From: CAVWCW01 sp963753615
Lineage (GTDB): Bacteria; Pseudomonadota; Gammaproteobacteria; Chromatiales; Chromatiaceae
NCBI GenBank assembly: GCA_963753615.1
Contig: CAVWCW010000033.1
Location: 8,599-72,598 of the forward strand
Length of the DNA stretch: 64,000 nucleotides
Direction: 5' to 3'
The notes below the pieces were generated by a model. It worked only from the letters and a program-made list of their open reading frames with translations. It was not told where the DNA came from and did no database searches. Positions 29,808 through 38,242 of the stretch are shown in pieces (the first letter of the stretch is position 1; every line of letters begins with the position of its first letter). A program made the translations under genes and the position numbers.

Positions 29808-30248
29808 GCTTCACCTTTCCAAGTTGGTGCCCCGGAGCCCGACCGCTGAGGCGCCGAAGCCATGAAGAGAGCGGCCCGAAAACGGCCCGCAAAAGGGTGT
29901 TATTTATAGCAAAATCGAGCCCTCAGGGTCAACTCCACAAGGCTCAGGGGTTATCCCCGAGCGAACCTGCAGTCCTGGGGCGGGCGCGCATGTGATAAAG
30001 TTTGAAAAGAGGCTCCAAGGGCCCGAACGGCCCCCCCTCGTTCCCAACCCGCAGACGCTCGGAACCCCCTCAGGCGAGGGGAGCGCTGAATGTTCGGCAT
30101 TTCCGGTTGGTGGCGGTATGCCCCTGCATTTTCGACCGCATCGGGCGCTCGAAAACAACGGCTGTCGGAAACTTTTATTCGAAATCCGTGCCGAAAACTT
30201 CCAGGGATGGGGGGCGGCATCTCCAATAGGACGCTGGCGAAATCATCG
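29808..30248. other. Divergent intergenic region between cytochrome c4 and menF
   Basis: About 440 bases. It is AT-richer near 29900-29920 (GTTATTTATAGCAAAA), a likely promoter area for the cytochrome c4 gene on the minus strand. No FNR-type box, hairpin terminator or repeat copy was found. The part nearest menF (30090-30248) is open in the menF frame, but its extra 53 residues are not family-like, so the later ATG is used for menF. Confidence 0.35.
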
Positions 30249-31655
30249 ATGCGCGAACTGCTCAGTTTTCTGTCCCGGTTGCCGCAGCGACTGCAGGTTG
30301 CACTTGCCGCTGCCCGCCACCCGCATAAAGGGCTGCTGAGCATCAGCCTGCCGCTGGAGTTGCCCCCCGGGGCCGAGGCCCTGCCCCCGAACTTCCCCCA
30401 GTGGTTCTATTGGAACGAGCCCGCCCAGGATTGCTGCCGACTCGGGCTCGGGGGCATCGTTCTGTCCCAGGCCACCGGCCCGCGGCGCTTGGAGACCCTG
30501 GCCGATGCGCTGGCGCGAGATGCGGCAGTCTGGGAGCGACCAGCCTCGGAAGCCGGCGCCGCCGGACCCTTGCTGTTCGCCGCTTTCGCCTTTGACCCCA
30601 AGGATCCCATGCAGGGCTCCTGGCAGGGGTTTCCGAACGCCCTGCTGACCCTGCCGGAGCTACTGCTGCGGCGTGACGGCAACGTCTGGTCTCTGACCTT
30701 CAGCTGTCGTCAGCGGGACCCGACGGAGGCGATCCTCGCCCGCTGGCTGGAACTCGCCAGCCTGATTCCGGCCTGCCTGCAACCCGCCTCCGCGCCCCCG
30801 CGGGACCAGCGCTGGCGACAACAGGAAAAGCCGCCGCGCGGGGAATGGCTGCGCCTCGCCGCCGATGCGGCTGCGGCCTGCGCCGGCCCGTCCCTGGACA
30901 AGATCGTGCTGGCGCGGCGCTTGCGCCTGGAGGCAACCACGGGGTTCCCGGCACGCCCCCTGCTCGCCGGCCTGATCCGGGAGTTCCCGGGCTGCCACCT
31001 GTTTGCTGCCGCGCTGCATGGGCGGGTGCTGGTATCGGCCTCTCCCGAGCGCCTGCTCTCCTGCCGCGCCGGCGAATTGCTCTGCGACGCGGTGGGCGGC
31101 ACCTTGTCCCGAGCCGACGAACTGCTGCTGGCCCAGCACGCCAAGACCTCGAAGCTGATGCGCGAGCACCGCCTGGTGGTTGAGGCCATCGCCCAAGCCC
31201 TGACACCCGTCTGCGGCCCTCTGAGCTACCCGGAACAGCCGCGTCTGCTGCGCCTGCGCGACCTGCTGCACCTTTGGACCGAGGTCCGGGCCCGGGTCAA
31301 GCCGGGCCAGAATCTGCTGTCGCTGGCAGCGCGCCTGCACCCGACCCCGGCCGTCAATGGCGCCCCCCGGGCTGCTGCTCTTGACTGGCTGCGACGGCGT
31401 GAGCCGTTCCGCCGCGGTTGGTATGCGGGCGGCGGCGGCTGGCTCGATCCGGCCGGCGACGGCGACCTGGCGGTGCTGCTGCGCAGCGCACTGCTCGATA
31501 TCAGAGGAGCGGAACTCTATGCCGGAGCCGGCATTCTCTGCGACTCGGACCCGCAAGCGGAATACGCCGAGACCGAGCTCAAGCTGCGCACCATTCAACG
31601 CGCCCTGCGGGGCGCCGGCACCGCCAGCGCCCCGCGCCGTGCCGCGGTCGAATGA
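30249..31655 (+). CDS. menF: Isochorismate synthase (MenF type)
   Basis: 468 residues. Converts chorismate to isochorismate, the first step of the classical menaquinone pathway. The chorismate-binding domain fills the C-terminal half: SLDKIVLARRL, LFAAALHGRVLVSASPERLL, CDAVGGTLSRADELL, LHPTPAVNGAPR and WYAGGGGWLD, with AGAGI near the end. The catalytic Lys lies in DKIVLAR. The stop overlaps the menD start (ATGA), so the two are coupled. The N-terminal ~180 residues are less conserved, as usual. Confidence 0.9.
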   Translation: MRELLSFLSRLPQRLQVALAAARHPHKGLLSISLPLELPPGAEALPPNFPQWFYWNEPAQDCCRLGLGGIVLSQATGPRRLETLADALARDAAVWERPASEAGAAGPLLFAAFAFDPKDPMQGSWQGFPNALLTLPELLLRRDGNVWSLTFSCRQRDPTEAILARWLELASLIPACLQPASAPPRDQRWRQQEKPPRGEWLRLAADAAAACAGPSLDKIVLARRLRLEATTGFPARPLLAGLIREFPGCHLFAAALHGRVLVSASPERLLSCRAGELLCDAVGGTLSRADELLLAQHAKTSKLMREHRLVVEAIAQALTPVCGPLSYPEQPRLLRLRDLLHLWTEVRARVKPGQNLLSLAARLHPTPAVNGAPRAAALDWLRRREPFRRGWYAGGGGWLDPAGDGDLAVLLRSALLDIRGAELYAGAGILCDSDPQAEYAETELKLRTIQRALRGAGTASAPRRAAVE

Positions 31656-33361
31656 GCCACCAAGCCGAAGTCAACCTGCACTGGTGCTTCCGACTGCTGG
31701 ACGGCCTGACGGCCGCCGGGGTGCGCCGACTGGTACTGTCCCCGGGCTCCCGCTCCACCCCGCTGGTGCTGGCCGCCGAACGCCATCCGCAACTGCACCT
31801 GCACACACTGATCGACGAGCGCAGCGCCGGCTTTTTCGCCCTCGGCCTGTCGCGCTTCGACGGCACCCCCGCGGTACTGGTCGCGACCTCCGGCAGCGCC
31901 CCGGCCCATTGGTACCCGGCGGTCATCGAGGCCAACCAGGGTCAGGTGCCATTGATCCTGCTATCGGCCGACCGCCCCCCGGAGCTGCATGACTGGGGCG
32001 CCAACCAGAGCATCGACCAAACCCGGCTGTTCGGCACCCAGGTCCGCGCCTTCCACGACCCCGGGCCGGCCCGCTCCGATGCCGACGGGCTGCGCTTCAT
32101 CCGCCAGCTCGGGCGCAAGGCGGTGCGCCAGAGCCGCTGGCCGCGCCCGGGCCCGGTGCATATCAACCTGCCGCTACGCGAACCCCTGGTGCCGAACACC
32201 GAGGCTGCTCTGCCGGCCTGCTCCAGGCCGGAACCGCTCATCGGCCTCCCGCGCCCGGCCCTGGACCCGGCCGACCTCAAGTCGCTGACGGCACCCCTAA
32301 GCGGTGGGCGGGGCCTGATCGTCTGCGGCCCCCTGGGCCCGGACCCCGAGCTGGCCCCGGCGCTGAATGCGCTGACCGAGCGCCTCGCTTGCCCGCTGCT
32401 GGCAGACCCCCTGTCCGGGCTGCGTTGCCAGGCCCAGATCCGGCCTCTGGCCCGATACGACGCCTTTCTGCGCCATCCCCAAGCCACGGAGGCCCTCGCA
32501 CCGGACTGGGTGCTGCGCATCGGCGCCGCCCCGGTATCCAAGACGCTGCTGCAATTCCTCGAGCGCCAGCCCCAGGCTCGGCAACTACTGCTGGCGCCCG
32601 GCGGCGACTGGCCGGACCCGCTGCAGCGCAGCCAGGTCCTTAATGCCGACCCCGCACGCTTCTGCGCCGCTATGGTCCGGCTGCAACTCGATCCCGCCCC
32701 CGACGACTGGCTCCCCCGTTGGCAGACCATGGAGCGGCTGGCGGCGGACGCCTGTCCCCCCCTGAACCCGGGCCAGCCGGTGAGCGAGGACGGCGTGATC
32801 ACCGAGCTGCTGCGCCGCTTGCCTCCCAACGCCCTGCTGTTCAGCGGCAACTCCCTGCCGATCCGCCAGCTCGACAGCTGGTGCGCCGGCCGCCCCGAGC
32901 CCCTGCGCATCCTGGCCAACCGGGGCGCCAGCGGCATCGACGGCAATGTTTCGACCCTACTCGGCCTGGCCGCTGCCGGGACCAACCCGGTGGTAGGCCT
33001 GCTCGGCGACCTGGCCCTGCTGCACGACAGCAACGGCCTGCTGGCGGCTCCCGACCTGCGGGCGGTGATCGTAGTGCTCAACAACAGCGGCGGCGGCATT
33101 TTCGGCTACCTCCCCCAGGCCGGCCTGGCGGGCTTCGAGCGCCACTGGCTCACCCCCCAGGGCCTGGACCTCGCCCAACTGGGCGCCCTGCACCGGCTGG
33201 ACTACGCCCGCGTCCACCGCCAGGACCAGTTCGGTCCCGCCCTGAGCGCGGCCCTGGCAGCGCCCGGCGTCAGCCTGATCGAGGTGATGCTGGAGCGCGT
33301 CGATAGCCAAGCCAGGCACCAGGAGTATTGGCGCCGGGTCGGCGCCAGCGCCTTGCCCTGA
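31652..33361 (+). CDS. menD: 2-succinyl-5-enolpyruvyl-6-hydroxy-3-cyclohexene-1-carboxylate synthase
   Basis: 569 residues. Thiamine-diphosphate enzyme that joins isochorismate and 2-oxoglutarate. The N-terminal domain has LVLSPGSRSTPLVLAA and DERSAGFFALGL (catalytic Glu), TSGSAPAHWYPAVIEA, and the C-terminal domain has the cofactor site GLLGDLALLHDSNGL followed by VIVVLNNSGGGIFGYLP. Length is typical. It overlaps menF by four bases. Nine bases after its stop begins copy B of the palindromic repeat, which separates it from menB. Confidence 0.94.
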   Translation: MSHQAEVNLHWCFRLLDGLTAAGVRRLVLSPGSRSTPLVLAAERHPQLHLHTLIDERSAGFFALGLSRFDGTPAVLVATSGSAPAHWYPAVIEANQGQVPLILLSADRPPELHDWGANQSIDQTRLFGTQVRAFHDPGPARSDADGLRFIRQLGRKAVRQSRWPRPGPVHINLPLREPLVPNTEAALPACSRPEPLIGLPRPALDPADLKSLTAPLSGGRGLIVCGPLGPDPELAPALNALTERLACPLLADPLSGLRCQAQIRPLARYDAFLRHPQATEALAPDWVLRIGAAPVSKTLLQFLERQPQARQLLLAPGGDWPDPLQRSQVLNADPARFCAAMVRLQLDPAPDDWLPRWQTMERLAADACPPLNPGQPVSEDGVITELLRRLPPNALLFSGNSLPIRQLDSWCAGRPEPLRILANRGASGIDGNVSTLLGLAAAGTNPVVGLLGDLALLHDSNGLLAAPDLRAVIVVLNNSGGGIFGYLPQAGLAGFERHWLTPQGLDLAQLGALHRLDYARVHRQDQFGPALSAALAAPGVSLIEVMLERVDSQARHQEYWRRVGASALP

Positions 33362-33370
33362 GCCGCTAAA

Positions 33371-33502
33371 CCGGAAATTTCACCAGGCCACCAGGCGGCG
33401 TTACCAAGGGGTTTCGCTGCAGACGCCTCCGCGGTCATATTCAAGGTCTCGAATCTCCAGTCGCTTATGCGCAGCCGCCTGGTGGCCTGGTGAAATATCC
33501 GG
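33371..33502. repeat. MITE-like palindromic repeat, copy B (short)
   Basis: 132 bases between menD and menB. Its ends are nearly perfect inverted repeats of about 29 bases with one mismatch: the left starts CCGGAAATTTCACCAGGCCA and the right is its mirror, ending GGTGAAATATCCGG. The interior shares GTTTCGCTGCAGACGCCTCC with copy C and a TCTCGAATCTCCAGTCGC-type block with copy A. Relative to copy A it lacks about 115 internal bases. The whole unit can fold on itself as RNA or DNA. Confidence 0.8.
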
Positions 33503-33573
33503 ACTGAAGGTTCCGCAAACCGCCCCCAGCCTCTACAATCGCCGCTGCAATCCGCGCTACAGGAAGCACCATC

Positions 33574-34407
33574 ATGAGCAGCGACATCCAATGGCAGACG
33601 CCGGCCGGCGCCGACTACAGCGACATTCTCTACCAGCAGGCCGAGGGCATAGCCAAGATCACCATCAACCGCCCGGAGGTGCGCAACGCCTTCCGCCCGG
33701 AGACGGTGCAGCAGTTGAGCCAGGCCTTTTCCCGAGCGCATCTGGACCCGGATATCGGGGCCATTATCCTCACCGGCGCCGGCGATCTGGCCTTCTGCTC
33801 CGGCGGCGACCAGCGGGTGCGCGGCGAAGACGGCGGTTACAAGGACCAGGCCGGCACCCAGCACCTGAATGTGCTCGACCTGCAGCGCCAGATCCGCACC
33901 CTGCCGAAGCCGGTGGTGGCCATGGTAGCCGGCTATGCCATCGGCGGAGGACACGTCCTGCACCTGGTGTGCGATCTGAGCATCGCCGCCGACAACGCCC
34001 GCTTCGGCCAGACGGGCCCGCGGGTGGGCAGCTTCGACGCCGGTCTCGGTGCCGGCCTGCTGGCCCGCAGCGTCGGGCTGAAGAAGGCCAAGGAGATCTG
34101 GTTCCTGTGCCGCCAGTACGATGCCCGCCAAGCCCTGGAGATGGGCCTGGTCAACACCGTGGTGCCTCTCGCCGAACTGGAGCGGGAGACCGTGCAGTGG
34201 TGCCGTGAAATGCTGCGCCTTTCGCCCACCGCGCTGCGCGTGCTCAAGGCCGGCTTCAACGCCGATACCGACGGCCTGGCGGGCATCCAGGAACTGGCCG
34301 GCAACGCCACCGCCTTGTTCTACATGAGCGCCGAAGGGCAGGAGGGTCGGGACGCTTTTCTGGAAAAGCGCAGCCCCGAGTTCGGCAAGTTTCCGCGCCG
34401 GCCCTAG
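33574..34407 (+). CDS. menB: 1,4-dihydroxy-2-naphthoyl-CoA synthase
   Basis: 277 residues, crotonase fold. Family features: DILYQQAEGIAKITINRPE near the start, RNAFRPETV, the oxyanion loop LAFCSGGDQRVRG, and AVAGYAIGGGHVLHLVCDL-type segment (read here as MVAGYAIGGGHVLH). The end AFLEKRSPEFGKFPRRP is typical of MenB. It closes o-succinylbenzoyl-CoA to dihydroxynaphthoyl-CoA. It has an AGGA ribosome-binding site and is separated from menD by copy B of the repeat, so transcription may be partly uncoupled. Confidence 0.93.
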   Translation: MSSDIQWQTPAGADYSDILYQQAEGIAKITINRPEVRNAFRPETVQQLSQAFSRAHLDPDIGAIILTGAGDLAFCSGGDQRVRGEDGGYKDQAGTQHLNVLDLQRQIRTLPKPVVAMVAGYAIGGGHVLHLVCDLSIAADNARFGQTGPRVGSFDAGLGAGLLARSVGLKKAKEIWFLCRQYDARQALEMGLVNTVVPLAELERETVQWCREMLRLSPTALRVLKAGFNADTDGLAGIQELAGNATALFYMSAEGQEGRDAFLEKRSPEFGKFPRRP

Positions 34408-34408
34408 C

Positions 34409-34600
34409 CCGGATATCTCACCGGGTATGGCGCCCCTGGCGCAGGGCCTGTGCGTGTGGGCGCCGCTTTCGAGCGAAATCGATAGCCGTAGCTATCGGTT
34501 GAGTGACGAGCAAGCCCAGGCTTACAGGAATCAGCCGGGGTGCGATAGCCAGGCGGCGTGATTCAGGGTGTTTCGCTGCAGACGCCTCCGCAGTTCCATT
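34409..34600. repeat. MITE-like palindromic repeat, copy C (right end lost)
   Basis: About 192 bases filling the whole gap between menB and the convergent secreted-protein gene. It begins one base after the menB stop with CCGGATATCTCACCGG. It contains the left-interior blocks of copy A (CGCAGGGCCTGTGCG, GGGCGCCGCT, TAGCCGTAGCTATCGG, GGAATCAGCC) and the GTTTCGCTGCAGACGCCTCC block of copy B. The right half seen in A and B is missing, and the copy ends beside the next gene's stop codon. Confidence 0.7.
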
Positions 34601-34601
34601 T

Positions 34602-35306
34602 TTACATCACGTCCGGCTCTTCGGGAATTTGCGGAAGATCGTAACCGTCCCGAGCGAAATAGAGCCTGGCGATCCCGTCGGCGCTCATCGAGAAAAAGGT
34701 TGGGCCATCCCAGGGGCGGTGTATAGAAAGCCGTTGCATCCCCTCGTCCACCGGGATATCGCTGTCGATCGACAGATCCACCTGGCACAAGGTGGAACCG
34801 CATGCGGCGTCGATCAAATAGACGCCGGACAGTTCTTCGTGATGAAATCCCTCCTCGATCTTGACCAGCGTTTCCTGGGCCCATTCCGCATCCAGATCCT
34901 CGTTCCTTAGATTGTCTTCAAGCAGGGCCTGTTGCTGCCACACTTTCGTTTCGGCCTGTTCCTCCGCTTGGGCTCCAATCGAATCCAATTCGGGCCCGGA
35001 GGTCATCGATTCCGGCAGACTGTCCACGTGCTGGCGCATCGCGACCTGCTCTTGCGACAGCCGACTCAGTTGCTTGCGCAGGGCGACCAGCTCATCGGCG
35101 AGGCGTTTGGTCTCCTGCAGTTGCTCCCGGCCGGCCTTCGGTTCCTGGATTGGATCGGACTGGACGAGCGCCTTTTCATCGCCTCCCGCAATGGGCGGCC
35201 GCGAGGCGACCATCGGCTCAGGAGGCTGCAGCCACTGACTGCCGACCGCTGCCAGTGCTGCGACGGCCGCGAATCCAACTGCCCAGCTTCGAATAGGATT
35301 TTTCAT
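34602..35306 (-). CDS. Membrane-anchored coiled-coil protein, unknown function
   Basis: 234 residues. An N-terminal hydrophobic segment (WAVGFAAVAALAAVGSQWL, about 8-26) acts as anchor or signal. A coiled coil follows (about 55-130: REQLQETKRLADELVALRK, RLSQEQVAMRQHVDSL). The C-terminal ~90 residues form a small domain with two Cys (ACGSTLCQVDLS), probably disulfide-bonded in the periplasm. AGGAG lies eight bases before the ATG. No family is recognised. Confidence 0.6.
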   Translation of the reverse strand: MKNPIRSWAVGFAAVAALAAVGSQWLQPPEPMVASRPPIAGGDEKALVQSDPIQEPKAGREQLQETKRLADELVALRKQLSRLSQEQVAMRQHVDSLPESMTSGPELDSIGAQAEEQAETKVWQQQALLEDNLRNEDLDAEWAQETLVKIEEGFHHEELSGVYLIDAACGSTLCQVDLSIDSDIPVDEGMQRLSIHRPWDGPTFFSMSADGIARLYFARDGYDLPQIPEEPDVM

Positions 35307-35408
35307 GGTGTTTTCTCCTGACGCTATTGTCTTCGGGAGACGACCGGCGCAGACGTTGGGCCGCACCGGCGCTCCCTCCAAGGATTTGATCGAGTGACCC
35401 AGGCCGGA

Positions 35409-35918
35409 TTAGTTCTCGTTCACGTAGTACGAAACGATGTAGGAACGGTTTCCGGAATAGGTCGGCGGAACTCTGCAGCTGAAGTAATGGTGATAAGACC
35501 CGCTGGCGCCACCCACGCCACCGGTAGGCAAGGATTGGAGGTTGTTGCCGCTGCCGGCGCTGGATTTGTTGGCGCCCCAGTAACCAAAGAAGGCGCCCGC
35601 CGAACTGTTCCAGTACGCACTGTTTACCGAGCAACGCACGTCACTGCTGTAATGGCGATCGAGCACGCGAACGTAGCTGCTACTGATGTCGTTGCCCATA
35701 TCGTCGTTGATCACCGGCAAGTCAACATACATCCACTCAGTGGAAGAGGGGTTTCCGATGGCGCTGAAATTGTAGCTGGGACTTGCACCGGCGTAACGCA
35801 CGCCCATGGAACCCGGATAGTTCTTCGCATCGCCGGCAAATCCCTGGTTGGCGGAGAAGGCAAGAACGATAGCGGCGGAAACGATACTCAGGCGGAAAAA
35901 TTTCGCTTTGGTGTTCAT
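35409..35918 (-). CDS. Secreted Tyr/Ser/Gly-rich protein, unknown function
   Basis: 169 residues. A clear signal peptide (about 1-28, cleaved near ANQGFA/GDA) is followed by a compact domain rich in Tyr, Ser, Asn and Gly (SSYVRVLDRHYSSDVRC, SYHHYFSCRVPPTYSG). Two Cys in the mature protein probably form one disulfide. It lies about 100 bases upstream of the coiled-coil gene on the same strand, so the two may be co-transcribed. No family is recognised; it looks like a small extracellular or periplasmic beta-rich protein. Confidence 0.6.
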   Translation of the reverse strand: MNTKAKFFRLSIVSAAIVLAFSANQGFAGDAKNYPGSMGVRYAGASPSYNFSAIGNPSSTEWMYVDLPVINDDMGNDISSSYVRVLDRHYSSDVRCSVNSAYWNSSAGAFFGYWGANKSSAGSGNNLQSLPTGGVGGASGSYHHYFSCRVPPTYSGNRSYIVSYYVNEN

Positions 35919-36248
35919 AGTCGTTGACCTCGTTGGTGGCTGATATCGCAGTCATTCCCTGACTGCTCTTCGTTAATCCCTTGATTGTCAGTTTGCGCCT
36001 GGTGGCCATGAGATTCTGTGAGGAAATAGGGCTCGAAAACGTGACTTATTCACACCGATTCAATGAACCGGTGGTGCGGCTCGGGGCCTTGGGCGACAGC
36101 GGAAGGGAATAGCAGGCGAATAAGTCAGAATCGATCAATAAGATGAACCTGGCGTACCCATTGAGGACCGCGCCCGGCACCCATGAAATGACCCGTTAGT
36201 TGGGATCTGCCCGAAAAGGAAGGGGAGCGCGCCCCCGCGACCACCGCC
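35919..36248. other. Intergenic region upstream of nor promoter
   Basis: About 330 bases between the secreted-protein gene (minus) and the nor promoter (plus). It is AT-richer than the surroundings near 36010-36060 (CTTATTCACACCGATTC). No gene or repeat copy is visible. It presumably holds the promoter of the secreted-protein gene. Confidence 0.35.
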
Positions 36249-36290
36249 TTGACCAATGTCAAGGTTCTGCGTGCTGTCAGCGATTCTAAT
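36249..36290 (+). promoter_or_regulatory. FNR/DNR-type box and -10 of the nor operon
   Basis: A perfect palindrome TTGACCAATGTCAA lies at 36249-36262 and a -10-like TCTAAT at 36285-36290. The centre of the box (36255.5) is 41.5 bases before the predicted start of transcription near 36297, the class II position for FNR/CRP-family activators. The GTCAA half-site is typical of DNR/NnrR sites in denitrifiers. It predicts induction by low oxygen and NO. Confidence 0.75.
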
Positions 36291-36326
36291 AAGCACACCT
36301 AGCAGCCAGACAAGGAGGCGCTCATC

Positions 36327-36758
36327 ATGGCGCAAGCTTTCAGCAAGGCAATGGCACGCAATGTCTTTTACGGCGGCAGCACATTTTTCTTCCTGCTGTT
36401 TCTAGCCCTTACCTTTGACACTCAGTCGGCGCTCCCGGAGCGGGACAACCGCGCCAATATCACCCCCGAGGTGGCGGCGGGAAAACGACTGTGGGAAGAG
36501 AACAACTGCATCGGCTGTCACACCCTGCTGGGCGAAGGCGCGTATTTTGCCCCCGAGCTGGGCAACGCCCATATCCGCCTGGGCGGTCGGGACGGCATTA
36601 TCGGCTTCATCAAGAGCCGCCCCAAGGACGGCATCCCGGGGCGCCGCAGCATGCCCCAGTTCAATTTCTCCGACCAGGAACTGGAAGCGATCGCCGCTTT
36701 CCTCAAATACTCGTCCGAGATCAATACCAACAACTGGCCACCGAACATCCAGGGCTGA
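36327..36758 (+). CDS. norC: Nitric oxide reductase subunit C
   Basis: 143 residues. An N-terminal membrane anchor (about 14-32) and a periplasmic heme c domain with CIGCHT near residues 61-66 and an axial Met in RSMPQFNFS. It passes electrons to NorB. The ATG follows an AAGGAGG-like site. It is 21 bases upstream of norB, and the nor promoter box lies 65 bases before its start. Length is typical. Confidence 0.96.
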   Translation: MAQAFSKAMARNVFYGGSTFFFLLFLALTFDTQSALPERDNRANITPEVAAGKRLWEENNCIGCHTLLGEGAYFAPELGNAHIRLGGRDGIIGFIKSRPKDGIPGRRSMPQFNFSDQELEAIAAFLKYSSEINTNNWPPNIQG

Positions 36759-36779
36759 GCCGCAGGGAGGACTCAAGTC

Positions 36780-38177
36780 ATGCAATATCGATCGCAAGCT
36801 GTCGCCAAGCCCTATTTCATTGCCGCCATCGGTCTGTTCGTGGGCCAGATCCTGTTCGGCCTGATTATCGGCCTGCAATACGTGGTGGGGGACTTCCTGT
36901 TTCCCGAGATTCCGTTCAACGTAGCGCGCATGGTGCATACCAACCTGCTCATCGTCTGGCTGCTGTTTGGCTTTATGGGCGCCGCCTACTATCTGGTGCC
37001 GGAAGAAGCGGAGCGCGAGCTCGCCAGCCCGATGTTGGCGCTTGTCGTGTTCTGGGTGTTTCTGGTAGCCGGCGCCCTGACCGTGCTCGGCTATCTGATG
37101 GTGCCCTACGCGGGGCTGGCGGAAATGACCGGCAACGAACTGCTTCCGACCATGGGCCGGGAGTTCCTGGAACAGCCCACGATCACCAAGCTGGGCATCG
37201 TCGTGGTAGCCCTGGCGTTTCTGTTCAATATCGGCCTGACCATCCTCAAGGGCCGCAAGACCGTGGTCAACCTGGTGCTGCTGATCGGTCTGCTGGGGCT
37301 GGCGGTGTTCTTCCTGTTCGCCTTTTACAACCCGGATAACCTGGTCCTAGACAAGTACTACTGGTGGTGGGTGGTGCATCTTTGGGTCGAGGGCGTCTGG
37401 GAGTTGATTCTAGGCTCGATTCTGGCCTATGTGCTGATCAAGACCACCGGCGTCGACCGCGAAGTGATCGAGAAATGGCTGTACGTGATTATCGCCATGA
37501 CCCTGATCACCGGCATCATCGGCACCGGTCATCATTACTACTGGATCGGGACCCCGGACTACTGGCAGTGGTGGGGTTCGATCTTCTCCGCCATGGAGCC
37601 GATCCCCTTCTTTATGATGACCGTGTTCGCCTTCAATATGGTCAACCGCCGCCGCCGCAACCACCCCAACAAGGCGGCGGTGCTCTGGGCGCTGGGCACC
37701 GCGGTAATGGCCTTCCTGGGCGCGGGCGTCTGGGGCTTTCTGCACACCCTGTCGCCGGTCAACTACTACACCCACGGCACCCAGATCACCTCGGCCCACG
37801 GCCACATGGCCTTTTACGGCGCCTATGTGATGATCGTGCTCACCATCATCTCCTATGCCATGCCGATGCTGCGCGGGCGCACGGCCGCCAACAGCAACCG
37901 CTCCCAGGTAATGGAGATGTGGTCGTTCTGGCTGATGACGGTTTCCATGGTCTTTATCACCCTGTTCCTGACCGCCGCCGGCATCCTGCAGGTATACCTG
38001 CAACGCTTCAGCGAGAACCCGATGCCGTTCATGGTAGTACAGGAAAAAACCGCCTTGTTCTTCTTGCTGCGTGAGCTCGCCGGGGTGGTGTTCCTGATTG
38101 GCCTGGTGATCTATATCGTCAGCTTTTTCACCGGATCGAAGGACGCCGAAGCAACCCTGGATAGCGCCGGGGCTTGA
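36780..38177 (+). CDS. norB: Nitric oxide reductase subunit B
   Basis: 465 residues, 12 membrane helices, inner membrane. It reduces two NO to N2O and water using hemes b and b3 and a non-heme iron. Visible His and Glu-bearing parts: MVHTNLLIVWLLFG (helix II His), WWWVVHLWVEGVWELI (His and Glu near the active site), GTGHHYYWIGTP, and TSAHGHMAFYGAYVM. It is the short cNorB type that needs NorC, not the quinol-dependent qNor. A hairpin follows the stop before norE. Confidence 0.96.
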   Translation: MQYRSQAVAKPYFIAAIGLFVGQILFGLIIGLQYVVGDFLFPEIPFNVARMVHTNLLIVWLLFGFMGAAYYLVPEEAERELASPMLALVVFWVFLVAGALTVLGYLMVPYAGLAEMTGNELLPTMGREFLEQPTITKLGIVVVALAFLFNIGLTILKGRKTVVNLVLLIGLLGLAVFFLFAFYNPDNLVLDKYYWWWVVHLWVEGVWELILGSILAYVLIKTTGVDREVIEKWLYVIIAMTLITGIIGTGHHYYWIGTPDYWQWWGSIFSAMEPIPFFMMTVFAFNMVNRRRRNHPNKAAVLWALGTAVMAFLGAGVWGFLHTLSPVNYYTHGTQITSAHGHMAFYGAYVMIVLTIISYAMPMLRGRTAANSNRSQVMEMWSFWLMTVSMVFITLFLTAAGILQVYLQRFSENPMPFMVVQEKTALFFLLRELAGVVFLIGLVIYIVSFFTGSKDAEATLDSAGA

Positions 38178-38187
38178 AGCCTCTCCC

Positions 38188-38205
38188 CGGGGCAGGGATG
38201 CCCCG
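38188..38205 (+). terminator. Intercistronic hairpin after norB
   Basis: CGGGGC and GCCCCG form a perfect 6-base-pair stem with a 6-base loop, 11 bases after the norB stop. No T-run follows, so it is more likely an mRNA stabiliser or attenuator than a strong terminator. It could keep norCB message in excess over the accessory genes. Confidence 0.35.
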
Positions 38206-38242
38206 CCCGTTGGATCGCAGTCCGTAGCTGCGCAACCGAATC

